Shown here in pieces: positions 10,657 to 21,935 of a DNA stretch of 64,000 nt. Position numbers and translations under genes: made by a program. This DNA is from Dromiciops gliroides (lineage: Eukaryota > Chordata > Mammalia > Microbiotheria > Microbiotheriidae), in contig NC_057862.1 of the NCBI RefSeq assembly GCF_019393635.1, forward strand, positions 241,341,941-241,405,940. Direction: 5' to 3'. Positions within the stretch are counted from its first letter, which is position 1, and every line of letters begins with the position of its first letter. Under the pieces are notes generated by a model. It saw only the letters and a program-made list of their open reading frames with translations. It was not told the origin of the DNA and searched no databases.

Positions 10657-10757
10657 GGGGGCATGGAACAAGGCTGTGTGCTTGTTTCCATGCTTTTTAG
10701 CATGATGTTTTCAGCGATGTTGTCAGATTCCTTTAATAAATACAAACACAGTATTCA
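10657..10757 (+). mobile_element. RTE LINE scrap, inverted copy
   Basis: The plus strand reads GMEQGCVLVSMLFSMMFSAML, the RTE RT core. Bases 10660-10754 are identical over 95 nt to the reverse complement of 9060-9154, with unrelated sequence on both sides. Confidence 0.85.
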
Positions 10758-10779
10758 AAGACTATTACTTGGAAGAAAG

Positions 10780-10890
10780 ATTAAGTTTGTAGTGTTAAGT
10801 CCTAGAGTATGGGCCCAAGAGTGGGTGAAAGTTGCAAAGAGGCAAATTTTAAATTGACATAAGGAAAAACTTCCTCACAATCAGAGCAAC
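10780..10890 (+). mobile_element. L2/CR1-type LINE piece (left half)
   Basis: AGTTGCAAAGAGGCAAATTT and TAAGGAAAAACTTCCTCACA match a widespread old LINE 3' region of the L2/CR1 group. It resumes at 11051 after a SINE. Confidence 0.55.
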
Positions 10891-11050
10891 CAGGGCAGCT
10901 AGGTGGCACAGTGGAAAAACCACCGGCCCTGGATTCAGGAGGACCTGAGTTCAAATCCAGCCTCAGATACTTGACACTTACTAGCTGTGTGACCCTGGGC
11001 AAGTCACTTAACCCTCATTGCCCTGCAAAACAAAACAAAACAAAACAAAA
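10891..11050 (+). mobile_element. short tRNA-derived SINE (Mar1/WSINE1 type)
   Basis: AGGGCAGCTAGGTGGCACAG through CATTGCCCTGC, then a (CAAAA)n tail. Near-matching flanks ATCAGAGCAA (left) and ATCAGAACAA (right) look like the TSD. Confidence 0.93.
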
Positions 11051-11235
11051 ATCATCAGAACAATCATAAAGTGGAATAGGGTGTCTCAGAAGGCAGTGGG
11101 TTCCACATTATTAGAAGCCTTTAAGTAGAGGATGGTTGAACATCTGTCACATTATGGTGAAAAGTCCTTTTGGGCATGAATTGGACTGGACAGCCACAGA
11201 GATCTCTTTCAACTCTAGAGTTCTTCTGATTCTCT
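11051..11235 (+). mobile_element. L2/CR1-type LINE piece (right half)
   Basis: AAGTGGAATAGGGTGTCTCAG, GTGGGTTCCACATTA, TTGGACTGG and TTCAACTCTAGAGTTCT follow the same old LINE 3' region as 10780-10890. Confidence 0.55.
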
Positions 11236-11586
11236 AATTATTTCTTCATACCCTTACACAATCCATGAATTGCTTTATCTAGCTTTTAAAAGATCAAAAT
11301 TAATATTACCTTAAGTTTCTACTGTATTGTAGAGGAATTTCTGCTAGGGATTCCTGAACCTTTACTAGATCCATGAATCAAGCACCAGACTGGTGCCTAA
11401 GCTACTTAGTTGATCCACTTGGCTCCTCATGGAGGGACCCCTGAAAGACAATTAAAACCTTAGAAGGATATTCTTAGAGACTATATCTCCATTAGCCACC
11501 CAAGTATTTTAATTGGAAATTGGACCAGTAAAAGATCTTTTTTAACTTTTCCAAACAGAAGAGGTGCCTTATTTGATTTGGGGGTT
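11236..11586. other. no feature recognised
   Basis: Ordinary AT-rich DNA without an open frame or repeat I can name. Confidence 0.4.
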
Positions 11587-11587
11587 T

Positions 11588-11746
11588 TGTTTGTTTGTTT
11601 TGTTTTGTTTTGTGGGGCAAAGAGGGTTAAGTAACTTGCCCAGGGTCACACAGCTAGTAAGTGTCAAGTGTCTGAGGCCGGATTTGAACTCAGGTCTTCC
11701 TGAATCCAGGGCTGGTGCTTTATCCATTATGCCACCCACTGCCCCC
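11588..11746 (-). mobile_element. short tRNA-derived SINE (Mar1/WSINE1 type)
   Basis: A (GTTTT)n tail complement, GGGGCAAAGAGGGTTAAGTA, body, ending GCCACCCACTGCCCCC. Confidence 0.92.
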
Positions 11747-12501
11747 AAGATGATTATTTTTCTTTTTCAACTTTCTTTCTTTGATGTGCCTTATTTGAAA
11801 AGGAGAAATAAAATTCAGCCTTTAAAGGAGAAGCTAAGACTTCTACTGAAACACCAAACACAAAAGTGAGGAAACATCGTATCCATTGTCTTAACTGAGA
11901 CTTGTGGGGATGCTCCACAAAAGTTTATCAGGTCTGTGTGTGTCTCATAAATTTTTCTTTAGTTACATTTAAGATTTTTTTTAAATGGCATGCCAAAAGA
12001 AACATGCCTAGAAAAACTCATTAAGGCCTGGGACAAGGGGGAACTCCCAATTGAGCCAGGCATGACTAAAAAAAAAAAGAAGCAATTAAATTTTGTGATA
12101 TTTGGTTTAAAATGGAGAAAAATCCAGCTGATGAATCATTTTGGCCTCAATTAGATACCCTTGACTATGATAAACTGAGAGATTTAAGATTGGTTATACT
12201 ACATAAAAACCCAAAGCAGCTAGAATACTGGTATTTGTGGAGCAAATGAATAGATCCTTTAATGAAATTCAAGTAATCTGATGGCATCTGCCTGACATCC
12301 CCTGAGGAATCCTCTCTTTCTCCAACTTCTCTGCCTCTCTCTTCTCCTTTATCTTCTCTCACTTCTTTACTCCTTCCTACTCCTTTGCCCTTGCCCCAAC
12401 TTTCCACCCTGCCTTAACCTCTTCTTCTGTAGTTCCTTTGTCCCTCCTGCTACTTTGCTCTCACCCTCATCTCTCTACCCTGACTTTCCAGTTTCTCCCC
12501 G

Positions 12502-12663
12502 GTTTTTTTGTGTGTGTTTTTTTTTTTGCGGGGCAATGGGGGTTAAGTGACTTGCCCAGGGTCACACAGCTAGTAAGTGTCAAGTGTCTGAGGCCGGATT
12601 TGAATTCAGGTACTCCTGAATCCAGGGCCGGTGCTTTATCCACTGCGCCACCTAGCTGCCCCC
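12502..12663 (-). mobile_element. short tRNA-derived SINE (Mar1/WSINE1 type)
   Basis: T-rich tail complement with a GTGTGTG part, GCGGGGCAATGGGGGTTAAG, body, ending CACCTAGCTGCCCCC. Flanks share TCTCCCC. Confidence 0.93.
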
Positions 12664-12875
12664 CTCTCCCCCTGTTTTTATATCTTCCTCTGCTCTGGTT
12701 CAATTTCTTTAAGCTACCTCTCCTTCCATTTCTGATCTTTCTTTGCCAGCTACAGCTCTTTTCTTCATCCCTTCCTTCTCCTCTCCTGCTTTCTGCACCT
12801 CCATCCTATTCTCTTCAACTGGAAGCTTCAGTTTTTCCTAAGAAGGTTTTCCCTCTTTAAAAAACTATTAGTCAT

Positions 12876-13050
12876 GGGGCAGCTAGGTGGCATGGTGGAT
12901 AAAGCATCAGCCCTGGATTCAGGAGGACCTGAGTTCAAATCCGACCTCAGACACTTGACACTTACTAACTGTGTGACCCTGGGCAAGTCACTTAACCCCC
13001 ATTGCCCCACAAAAAACAACAACACAAAAACACAAAACTCCAAAAAACAA
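12876..13050 (+). mobile_element. short tRNA-derived SINE (Mar1/WSINE1 type)
   Basis: GGGGCAGCTAGGTGGCATGG through CATTGCCCCAC and a CA-rich A tail. Exact 13-bp TSD AACTATTAGTCAT at 12863-12875 and 13051-13063. Confidence 0.95.
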
Positions 13051-13228
13051 AACTATTAGTCATGACTAGAATAGTTCTTGGATAACATAAGCCTTTTAGC
13101 CCCTTAGATCTCTCTACTTGGAGAAGTAACACTCCTAGATTTGATGAGTACCCTGGAACAGTTATAGGCTTCTTTCAAGTCATATTTAAAGGTTACAATC
13201 TTACTTGGGGAAATGTAACTGATTTAAT

Positions 13229-13373
13229 TGGGGGGGGGCAGGGCAATGAGGGTTAAATGACTTGCCCTGGGTCACACAGCTAGTAAGTGTCAACTGTCTG
13301 AGGCCGGATTTGAACTCAGGTTTTCCTGAATCCAAGGCTGGTGTTTTATCCACTGTACCACCTAGCTGCCCCA
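13229..13373 (-). mobile_element. short tRNA-derived SINE (Mar1/WSINE1 type)
   Basis: A G run takes the place of the usual T tail, then GGGCAATGAGGGTTAAATGA and body. Exact 12-bp TSD AACTGATTTAAT at 13217-13228 and 13374-13385. Confidence 0.94.
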
Positions 13374-14675
13374 AACTGATTTAATCTTAACCTACAATCC
13401 ACTGGAGCAACAAATACATTGGCTTCAGTGGAGGGGGTGGCCCCTAATCCCAAGGATCTTTCCAGTTGGCCTTTATAAGACACACCATGGGATCCCAATA
13501 ATGGGGATCATTACATCAAATTACCATAGGCCAGGCAATCTTTGCATGAAGTCAAGGTATGGCCGAGGGAATGGCTTTTGACAAATGTTGAGGTTGGATT
13601 CTCTTGGTTTAATATTTTATTTTATTTTTCCCCACAATATTGTACAGATGGCTGGAAGTATTCATCCCACCCATCTCGCTCCTACACCTGGCTTCTATGC
13701 TCCCTCCTATATGCCTGATGCCATGGACCATCTCAATCCCATGCATCTGATTAAGTCTGACTCAGTTTCCTCCAATATGTTCGGTGGCATGGACGTATAT
13801 TCCATCCACCTATTTTAAGCCTGGCATACTGTATGGGCAGTACATATTGCTCAAGTGTGGGAATGTTCATATCCCATCATTTCTCTGTTCTTTTATGGTA
13901 ACCCCCATAATTATCTCAGGTGTCATGATAAATAACAGTGTTGAATTTGGCCTTGACATCTGTTACTAATTATATTAGATTTTAAAATTTCTCATAATGG
14001 CATGAGGATAATTAGGCAGATGATGCAAAAAGTGATGAAACAGATAAAAATTATTTTTAATAATTAATATTGCAGCAATTGTCTTCTCAATTACCCTCCA
14101 TAAGGGGGGGACTATAGTAATATTATAATTTTAAAGAATGGTTCAATTTTTGTTTTATTATATGTTTCATGTGTAACAACTAAGATTCTGAATTCCCTTA
14201 GACATGTTTTTGAGAACTTTCATTGTTTGATTTGATTATTGACAAAGCTATTTTAAAGTTGTGTTAAGCTCAATTTTGTAGGAAATTTTCCTGGCTGATT
14301 ACCAGCATCCACACATCAACCCCTGAAAAGACTTCCATTCCACGACTACACCTAGAGGACATCTGAGAAAAGACTTTCAGAGACTTTAAATGAACAGTTT
14401 TGATTTGTTCTTTTTGTTGGTTTTTTTCTCTTTCTGTTATAATATACACCATCTGTAACATGTATTCTCTGCAGAGGCCCTCCCTTTGCAAGACCAATGT
14501 CAAAGCGTCGGTTCATGAGGACAAAAAAAAAAAAAAATCGCCCCTCTGGACAAAACTTTCCTCTCTTCCTTTTCTATATTGTTGTTCACATATTATTAGT
14601 TAGCAATAGTTATTATATTGTTTTTACTGTTCCGTCAAGGAAACATTTTGTTTCTTGAGGAACAACAGGGGGGAC

Positions 14676-15033
14676 TGTAACGATTGGAATGACGCCACCT
14701 GCTGGATACTTACTGTAGAAGAGTTCTGCCCATGAAGCAAAGGTCTTTGAGGGCAAGACCAGGCTTCAGGAAGTGACGCGGACTAGTGGGAGGAGGAAGG
14801 AAGAGACTGGCGCTCAGGCTCGCTCTCTGTCCTGAGGACGCTGGCGGAGAAGGGAGCTAGAAATGTGCTCTCCCTTTAATAGATAGGAATCTAGGCCTTT
14901 CTCTCTCTCTTTACCAAATTCTTATTCTCCTTAATAAATGCTTAAAAGTCTAACTCTTGATAAAGCTTGTAATTGATTGGCGACCACTCATTAGATATTT
15001 TAGGCAGTTTAGCTAGAATTTTAACCCTTAACA
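14676..15033 (+). mobile_element. LTR of TGTAACGATTGG type (class I ERV)
   Basis: TGTAACGATTGGAATGACGC to TTAACCCTTAACA, 358 bases, with AATAAA at about 14933. Two more copies lie in minus orientation at 21566-21935 and 45191-45565. A purine tract adjoins its left end. Confidence 0.85.
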
Positions 15034-17620
15034 AAATAAAATGCCCTGGTTGACTGGAATGCCTATAGGTCCGTTTGAGGGGATTGACCTATTTGTTTAA
15101 TGAATGTAGGGAGAAAGAAAAACAAAAAAAAGAAAAATGGGAGAAAGAAAAGCAAGAGAAGGAAAAAGAAGAAAAAGAGAAGGAACAAATTGTCATTGCC
15201 CCAGTACAGATGACTTTGGTTCAGATCATTCCTCTCCAGGCTGTTTCAGAGGCCCTGGCACAGGGAGTGTTGGGGGACAATCCCCAAACCTTGAAATTGA
15301 AGTGAATGTTTTTGTTGTGTTAGGAAGGACCGTGTTGTCATAGATTGTAGGGGGGAAAAGCACCTCAAGAATAAAAAGAAGAATGACTTTAGAGGTTCCC
15401 AGAGATATTTCTATTGCTTCCTATACATAGGGACTATAAACTCAGCTGGGAAAATTCCACAGTGCAGTAGCAGTCATACATATTGGTCCCTTGGACTTTT
15501 CACTCCATGATCTATACCCCAGAGACAAGGTCTATATCAAGGACTTTCAATGAGACTATAGATCCCAGCTTGCCTGGGAGGGACCATTCCAGCTGCTTCT
15601 GACTACCCACGCAGCAATCTAGATTGGAGAAAAGAACTCATGGATTCGTTGTTCACATATAAAACCTACCTCTTGCACTGAAACTAAATCCATCCCTTCT
15701 GCTAACATCCCTTTCACGGATACATAATGTTATAATCCATCTTTTTCTCCCAGCTCTCTTTCCATGTAGCTTTTAAATTTTGATGTTACTTCCTGTTGTC
15801 CTCTTTCAATGTGCATGTAACCCAATGAGTAGGGGAGGCCTGAGTTGTTATGATGAAGATGGCTACAAATTCCACAAGTTTCCTAGTGGTCCCTCTGAAC
15901 TTTGACCTCCTCTTTCATCCCCTAGAACCATAGCTACAATGCCATTACCAACTACTAGTGGTTAGGGGGAATTGTGTGGTGGTAGAGTTGTAACAGTCAA
16001 ATGAATGAAGGAATATTTTCATGAGAAAGCTAAGCCAGCTGCAGGCCTTGAGAGAATCCTTCTGTTTTAAATCCCTCAACTACAACTACCCCAGCAGCAC
16101 CTGGGGTTAAAAAGAATCTCCACAATTTTAGAGATGCCATGTCAAAATTGGAAAAAAACATCAGTTGCTTTTTTCCTTAAAAGTAGTTCTGGTTACATTT
16201 TTGCCTTTTATACTTATAATCAAACCTTCTTCCTGCTGCCTAGTTGAGATTTTAAGTGTTGTTACCCATAGCCTTCCCTAGCTGGTTCTCTCTTCTTGAG
16301 AGGACTGGATCAACAATAATGCAGTCATTAACATTCACAGTCAGGTAGGGCATAACTTGTACAGTGCTAGGATTATTAGATTCCCAAGGGTGTTGGGTCT
16401 ATCATCATATCCATCAGCACGATCCTGAGCCATGAGGGATTCTTCTGGTGCAGCCAAATGAAACCCTGACCCAACTGATAACTGAAGAGAGTTGTAAGCT
16501 TTCCTGATCTTTTGTAGGGTCATTTGCTCCTTTTGTTTTTGCTAACTGTAAAGTTAATGGTGTCGATTGGAATATAAGCAACTGGGATCAACCAGTACCA
16601 AGGGCAGTTAAACCTCTTAAGCATTCCTAAACCCAGGCAAAGTCTCACACCGGCTCAGAACCAGATTATTACAATCATTTAGACCAGCGTTCCTTCCCTC
16701 TGGATTGCACTGCCTCTGTCAACTTTCTCTGCTTTAAGAAGCTTCCGACCAAACTAACTGAGGCAGATGTAGGAGACACAGTGAATTGAACCTTTACTCT
16801 TGCTATCCCTGAATATAATAAAGCCCATTCATTTATCTGCCCTAAACTCATCTCATCAAGGCCAGAGATGACCCCCCTTCCCCCCAGCCCAGGAACCTTT
16901 CTTTTATAACCTTCATTGTTATAAACAATGAGACAGCTTTTGAAGACACATTGGAAGAAATCCCAGAACTGCCATGGGGGTCAGTAACTCTAGGCCAGTT
17001 TTTTATTTGTTCCAGTCTGGCTTTCTCCCCCTCCCCCTAGGATGGCATGGCACCTGTGCAATCACTTACCTGAACCCATTAGGGTCAGTTCACGATCATA
17101 TTATAGGACTAGTAGAAAGGATTCTACTAGAAAGCTTGGGGGGGGCATGGTGACACAAGAGCCAAAAAAGGGATGAGACCCTTTCCAATGTGAAGGTAGT
17201 TCTAATCAAGAACCCAGTAAAAATCAGTGGAGGTGGTATGAAATTTTTATGGTCACTTTTTCCTTACATAGGGATCTCAGTGTTAGAATAAGCAGCTAGA
17301 AACCACTCCTTTGAAACTGAGAAAGTAGCTCAGGTCACAAGTGTATCCGTTACCTCCCTTCAAACTGAGGTGGATCCTCTAGCCCAAATAGCCTTTCAAA
17401 TTCACATAGTCCTAGATCTCCTTACAGCTTCTCAGGGAAGAGCCTGCGCCATGATCAGTCAATTTTGTTCTTAGATCAATAAATTGAGAGAAATTGTAAC
17501 TAACCTTTACAAGCTTCAACAGGTTTTAGCAGAAACATAACTACAAGTGAAACTTGGTTCCTCATCTTGGTTCAGTTGGTTATAGGGGGCTGGCTTACTA
17601 GCCACCCTGGTTATTGTTGG
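15034..17620 (+). mobile_element. class I ERV pol/env-like remains
   Basis: Immediately after the LTR comes a purine-rich frame coding a Lys/Glu-rich helix (about 15104-15190), which recalls the charged assembly helix at the end of gamma-type capsids but may be only a purine run. At about 15510-15620 the plus strand gives pieces like PRDKVYIKDF and then ACLGGTIPAASDYPR-like text, which I read as the C-terminal end of a gamma-type integrase. Near 17470-17610, VNQLREIVTNLYKLQQ followed by a hydrophobic run looks like the end of an env transmembrane subunit. The rest is unreadable. It is broken throughout, and whether it is the same provirus as 11985-15033 is open. Confidence 0.4.
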
Positions 17621-17624
17621 TTTT

Positions 17625-17872
17625 AGTCGTTTTTCATTGTTTTTCACTCATGTCTGACTCTTCATGACTCCATTTGGAGTTTTCTTGGGAACGATGCTGG
17701 AGTGGTTTGTCATTTCCTTCTTCAGCTCATATTACAGATGAATAAACTGAGGCAAACAGGGTTAAGTAACTTGTTCAGGGTCACAAAGCTGGTAAGTGTC
17801 TAAGGCCACCTTTGAACTCATAAAGATGAATCTTCCTGACTTTAGGCCACTGCACCAACTTTTTGCCCCAAC
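17625..17872 (-). mobile_element. longer CORE-SINE (MIR/Mar1-related)
   Basis: CATGTCTGACTCTTCATGAC, GAGTGGTTTGTCATTTCC, ACAGATGAATAAACTGAGGC, then GGGTCACAAAGCTGGTAAG. The tRNA-derived head is at the right end and the CORE and tail region at the left, so the element lies on the minus strand. It is older than the short SINEs. Confidence 0.75.
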
Positions 17873-18019
17873 TTCTAATGATCAAGGGAGAATCGTCTGG
17901 TGGCAGAGTAGTCACCCTGGGTAAATGAGCCCTTATTATCCCTGATCTTGTCATTCTTTTTAGGTTTTGCCTTACTCATTGTATTAAAATATATTCCAAG
18001 CCAAAAGAGAAACCTATGG

Positions 18020-18175
18020 GGGCGGCTAGGTGGCGCAGTGGATAGAGCACTGGCCCTGGATTCAGGAGGACCTGAGTTCAAATTCGACCTCAGACACTTG
18101 ACACTTATTAGCTGTGTGACCCTGGGCAAGTCACTTAACCCCAATTGCCTCACCAAAAAAAAAAAAAAGAGAGCG
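18020..18175 (+). mobile_element. short tRNA-derived SINE (Mar1/WSINE1 type)
   Basis: GGCGGCTAGGTGGCGCAGTG through AATTGCCTCACC and an A tail. Exact 14-bp TSD AGAGAAACCTATGG at 18006-18019 and 18176-18189. Confidence 0.96.
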
Positions 18176-18189
18176 AGAGAAACCTATGG

Positions 18190-19210
18190 CAGCATGTACT
18201 GTTGATAATGATGATAATGATTATGGTTAAAAATCTTATAGAATTAGCTTATAGATAAGTGATCCATAGGAGAATTCAAATGAATTATTATTTGTTCTAT
18301 GCTATTATCAGTGACATTTTGCTATTTAAGGTTAAATCTCATGGGACTGTAACATAATTCTGCTCTGAGTTTTGATTTCAGGTCCAATTGTCTAAATTGC
18401 CTCACATTCCTGGAGAAAAAGCCATTTGCTCTGCCCAGAGAGAGTGTAGTCTGAGAACTGTTACAGGTGGACTTTTGTCTCAGGGTAGAGTTGGCATGGG
18501 ATTAGGAAGGGTTCTCTGGACTCAGTTTCCCCATTGTGATATTATTTAATTTTGAACAGAAAATCTTCCCACCATGTCAATTCAGAGCCTGGCTTTACGC
18601 CTGTAAAGTTTGTGGAACTTTGCTACATGATTGGCTGCTAGTTGTGACCTGAAATCAAAAATAACTGAGGGAGTTTTTCACCTAATGAAGTCTGTTCCTT
18701 TATAGAGTCAGTCCAGGTATTTTTTTTATCACTGCACCCCTTCTTTTTCCTTTTATAGCAAATTCCTATAATCAAGACCCTTAAAGTATCTAATCCTCCT
18801 AAGGGGGTGGGAATTAAATTTAAATGGATATAATTTTCTAATGGATATGTTTATAATTCATTGATATACTAATAACACCAGAATCTTATAAAATAAAATA
18901 AATAAATGAACATCAGTCTTGAAAAATTGGGTGATAATGGAATTAATATCAATTTAGAAGAGCATACAACCTTAGCTTACATGTCTACTTTGTGAAATAT
19001 TAAATCTTTAAACAGAAGGGCTTATTTTACAAGTCATATCCTCATAGATTTTCTTTAAGGTTCTTCCTTCCTTCAGCCTGTTGCTGGTGATATCTATATT
19101 AAGTGTAGGGTTTGGATAAAGATAGAAACAACAAAGGGTATACAAAAACTTAAATTCTCTGGTTTCATGTGAACTATGAGTATGGGTACCTAGTGTTGAT
19201 GTTCTTCTTA
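18190..19210. other. no feature recognised
   Basis: AT-rich DNA. No coding frame and no repeat with a second copy in the window; the part 18330-18760 is slightly richer in GC but gives no readable protein. Confidence 0.4.
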
Positions 19211-19219
19211 TAGCTCCCT

Positions 19220-19362
19220 TGGTTTTTGTTTGTTTGTTTGTTTTTTTAGTGAGGCAATTGGGGTTAAGTGACTTGCCCAGGGTCACACAGCTAGTAAGTG
19301 TTAAGTGTCTGAGGCCGGATTTGAACTCAGGTGCTCTATCTACTATACCACTTAGCTGCCCC
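19220..19362 (-). mobile_element. short tRNA-derived SINE, internally shortened
   Basis: A (GTTT)n tail complement, GAGGCAATTGGGGTTAAGTG, body, ending CACTTAGCTGCCCC. Part of the head (the CTCCTGAATCCAGGGC stretch) is missing. Flanks share TAGCTC. Confidence 0.92.
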
Positions 19363-19841
19363 TAGCTCTGTTGTTAATAGGATTAGAACCATAAGGTTTG
19401 AGCTGCCTTTCAAAATTTAGGAGGGTGTACTCAATTGTATTGAGGTCTGTTTTGCAAAAGTTTTTAGCAGAAACATCTAAGAATCTCTGTAAGTAACCTG
19501 AATTAGAGAAGCAGGTCTAAGAGAAGCCACTCCCTTCAGAGCTGCTCTGAGAATAGGCCCCTTCCAGAATGTTCGAGAGGAAATATTTTTGGAAGCCAAT
19601 CAACTTCATGAGACATCTGAGCCCTAAGATTATGATGTACATCAAAATGGACATTGGGAATAGGTTAATAAGAAAGAAACTGAATGTTCACCCTTCCTTC
19701 TCATTTCTTCCCCACATGCCACTGTCTCTTGTAAGGCCTATTTGCCAAAGGGAACTGCCCCCAACACACCCTGTCAACTTGGCAGTTAATCTCTTTCTCC
19801 CATCTCACACTTCTTATGTCATGGTAGAACATCTAGCCCTC
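19363..19841. other. no feature recognised
   Basis: A 100-codon open frame at 19569-19871 runs into the neighbouring L1 and shows no motif; I treat it as chance. Confidence 0.4.
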
Positions 19842-19948
19842 ATAACTGACAATCCTTTTTTTTTTAACTAATATTTTATTTTTCCCAATGGCCTATAAAA
19901 GCAATTTTTAACATCCTTTTTTAGAAATTTTTTTAAAAATCTGAGTTT

Positions 19949-20277
19949 AATGACAAAAGACTTGTGGTGGAAAATGCTCTCCACATTCAGAAAAAGAATT
20001 TATGGAGTCTGCAGGTTGAAGTATACTATTTTCATTTTTGTTATTGTTCTTGTTTATTCTTTCTTGTGTTTTTTTTCCCTTTTGTTCTGATTCTTCTTTT
20101 GCAACATGACTAATGTGGAAATATGTTTAACATGATTGTAATGTATAACCTATATGAAATTGCTTGCTGACCTTAGGAGGGGGGAAGGAAGGGAAGGTGG
20201 GAGAAAAATTTGGAACTAAAAAAAAAAATCTTTATATGTAATTGGGAAAAAAACCAAAAAATAAAAATAAAATAGAA
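19949..20277 (+). mobile_element. L1 3' UTR fragment inserted in another L1
   Basis: It starts AATGACAAAAGACTTGTGG, holds the L1 3' UTR pattern CAACATGACTAATGTGGAA and a G-rich tract, and ends in an A-rich tail (AATAAAAATAAAATAG). Exact 14-bp TSD AAAAATCTGAGTTT at 19935-19948 and 20278-20291. Confidence 0.88.
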
Positions 20278-21373
20278 AAAAATCTGAGTTTTCCCTTCCC
20301 TGAGATGGTAAGCAGTTTGATACAAGTTATGCATGTACAATCATGCAAAATATATTTCCATACTAGTGGTGTTGTGGAAAAAAAAAACAGACCAAAAGAA
20401 AAAAGTGAAAAATATTATGCTTCAATCTGTATTTAGACTTTATCAGTTCTTTCTCTGGAAATGGATAGTTTTTTCCATGATGAGTCCTTTGGAATTGTCT
20501 TGGATCCTTATATTGCTAAGAATAGCTAGGTCATTCACACTTGATTATCATTACAATATTGCTGTTACTATGCACAATGTTCTCCTGGTTCTGTTTACTT
20601 CACTTTCCATCAGTTCACGTAAGTTCTTTCAGGTTTTTCTGAAATCATACTGCTTCTCATTTCTTATAGCACAAAAGTATCCATCATGATTATATACAAC
20701 AACTTGTTCAACCATTCCCCAATTAATAGACATCCCCTCAATTTCCAATATTTTGCCACTACAAAAAAGCTGATATATTTGTGTACATATAGGTCCTTTT
20801 CTGTTGTTTTTTTAAAATCTCTTTCGAATATAGACCTGTCATATTAGCCAATCTGATAGGTATAAGGTGGTACCTTACAAATGGTTTAATTTGCATTTCT
20901 TTAATCAATAGTGATTTAGAGCATTTTTATATGACTGTAGATAGCTTTGATTTCTTCATTTGAAAACTGCCTGTTCATATCATTTGACCATTTATCAGTT
21001 GTGGAATAATTGTATTTTTATAAATTTGACTCAGTTCTCTATACATTTGAGAAATGAAGCCTTTAGAAGAGAGAGTTGCTATAAAATGATTTCCTCAGTT
21101 GTTGCTTTTGTTTGTGCAACCCTCTTTTAATTTAATAATCAAAATTATCCATTTTACATCTCATCATGCTCTCTATCTCTTTTTTGGTCATAATTTCTTC
21201 CTTATCCATAGATCTGCCAGGTAAACTATTTCATGCTCCCCCCCCCCATTTGATTATGGCATCACCATTTATGTCTAAATTATGTGCTCATTTTGACCTT
21301 TTCTTTGTATACAGTGTGAGATATTGATCTATACCTAGTTTCTGTCAAATTTTTTTCCAGTTTTTCCAGAAGT

Positions 21374-21431
21374 TTTTGTCAAATACTGAGTTCTTGTCCC
21401 CATTTTGTCAAATACTGAGTTCTTGTCCCCA
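21374..21431. repeat. 29-nt perfect tandem duplication in the L1
   Basis: TTTTGTCAAATACTGAGTTC and the next nine bases occur at 21374-21402 and again at 21403-21431. Other L1 copies here (for example near 30950) have the unit once. Confidence 0.95.
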
Positions 21432-21565
21432 AAGCTTGGATCTTTGTGTTTATTAACCACTGGATTACTATAATCATTTACTATTATGTATTGTGTACCT
21501 AATCTATTCCACCGATCCACCTCTCTTTTTCTTAGCCAGTACCAGATTGTTTTGACGATTACCAT

Positions 21566-21935
21566 TGTTAAGGGCTAAAATTCTAGCTAGTCTGTCTAAA
21601 ATATCTAATGAGTGGTCGCCAATAAATTATAAGCTTTAGCAAGAGTTAGACTTTTAAGCATTTATTAAGGAGAATAAGAATTTGGTAAAGAGAGAGAGAA
21701 AGGCCTAGATTCCTATCTATTAAAGGGAGAGCACATTTCTAGCTCCCTTCTCCCCCAGAGTCCAGAGGAAAGAGCGCGAGAGCGAGCACCAGTCTCTTCC
21801 TTCCTCCTCCCACTAGCCCGTCACTTCCTGACGCCAAAGAAAAGACTCCTGGTCTTGCCCTCAAAGACCTTCACTTCATGGGCAGAACTCTTCTACAGTA
21901 AGTCTCCAGCAGGTGGCGTCATTCCAATCGTTACA
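21566..21935 (-). mobile_element. solo LTR of TGTAACGATTGG type
   Basis: It runs TGTTAAGGGC to CCAATCGTTACA, 370 bases, in minus orientation, and matches 14676-15033. A 4-bp TSD CCAT at 21562-21565 and 21936-21939 fits class I ERV integration. It sits inside an L1. Confidence 0.88.

Larger units (their letters stand above)
11985..15033 (+). mobile_element. class I ERV relic (gag-like traces to 3' LTR)
   Basis: The right end is an LTR (14676-15033) directly preceded by a purine tract ACAGGGGGGAC, the usual place of a polypurine tract before a 3' LTR. The 320 bases before it (about 14360-14675) match the corresponding parts of ERV-A (32260-32550, minus strand) and ERV-B (48285-48530, minus strand), so the relic belongs to the same internal family. 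At about 11985-12280 traces such as IKFCDIWFK and YDKLRDLRLVIL look like a gamma-type gag N-terminus (weak). Three SINEs sit inside. It is badly broken, with many breaks and no long coding part. Confidence 0.6.

Noticed and set aside
12438-12860. 140-codon open frame
   Set aside because: It runs through a SINE (12502-12663) and a pyrimidine-rich stretch. The repeated peptide DLPRVTQLVSVKCLRPDLNSG, found all over the window, is SINE antisense, not a protein domain.
15075-15343. Lys/Glu-rich open frame as a host protein
   Set aside because: The charge comes from a purine run beside ERV-like traces; no host domain is visible.
18030-18110. tRNA gene-like boxes in the many SINE heads
   Set aside because: Box A and B-like motifs are present, but the sequence does not fold as a full tRNA and recurs with A tails and TSDs; these are tRNA-derived SINEs, not tRNA genes.
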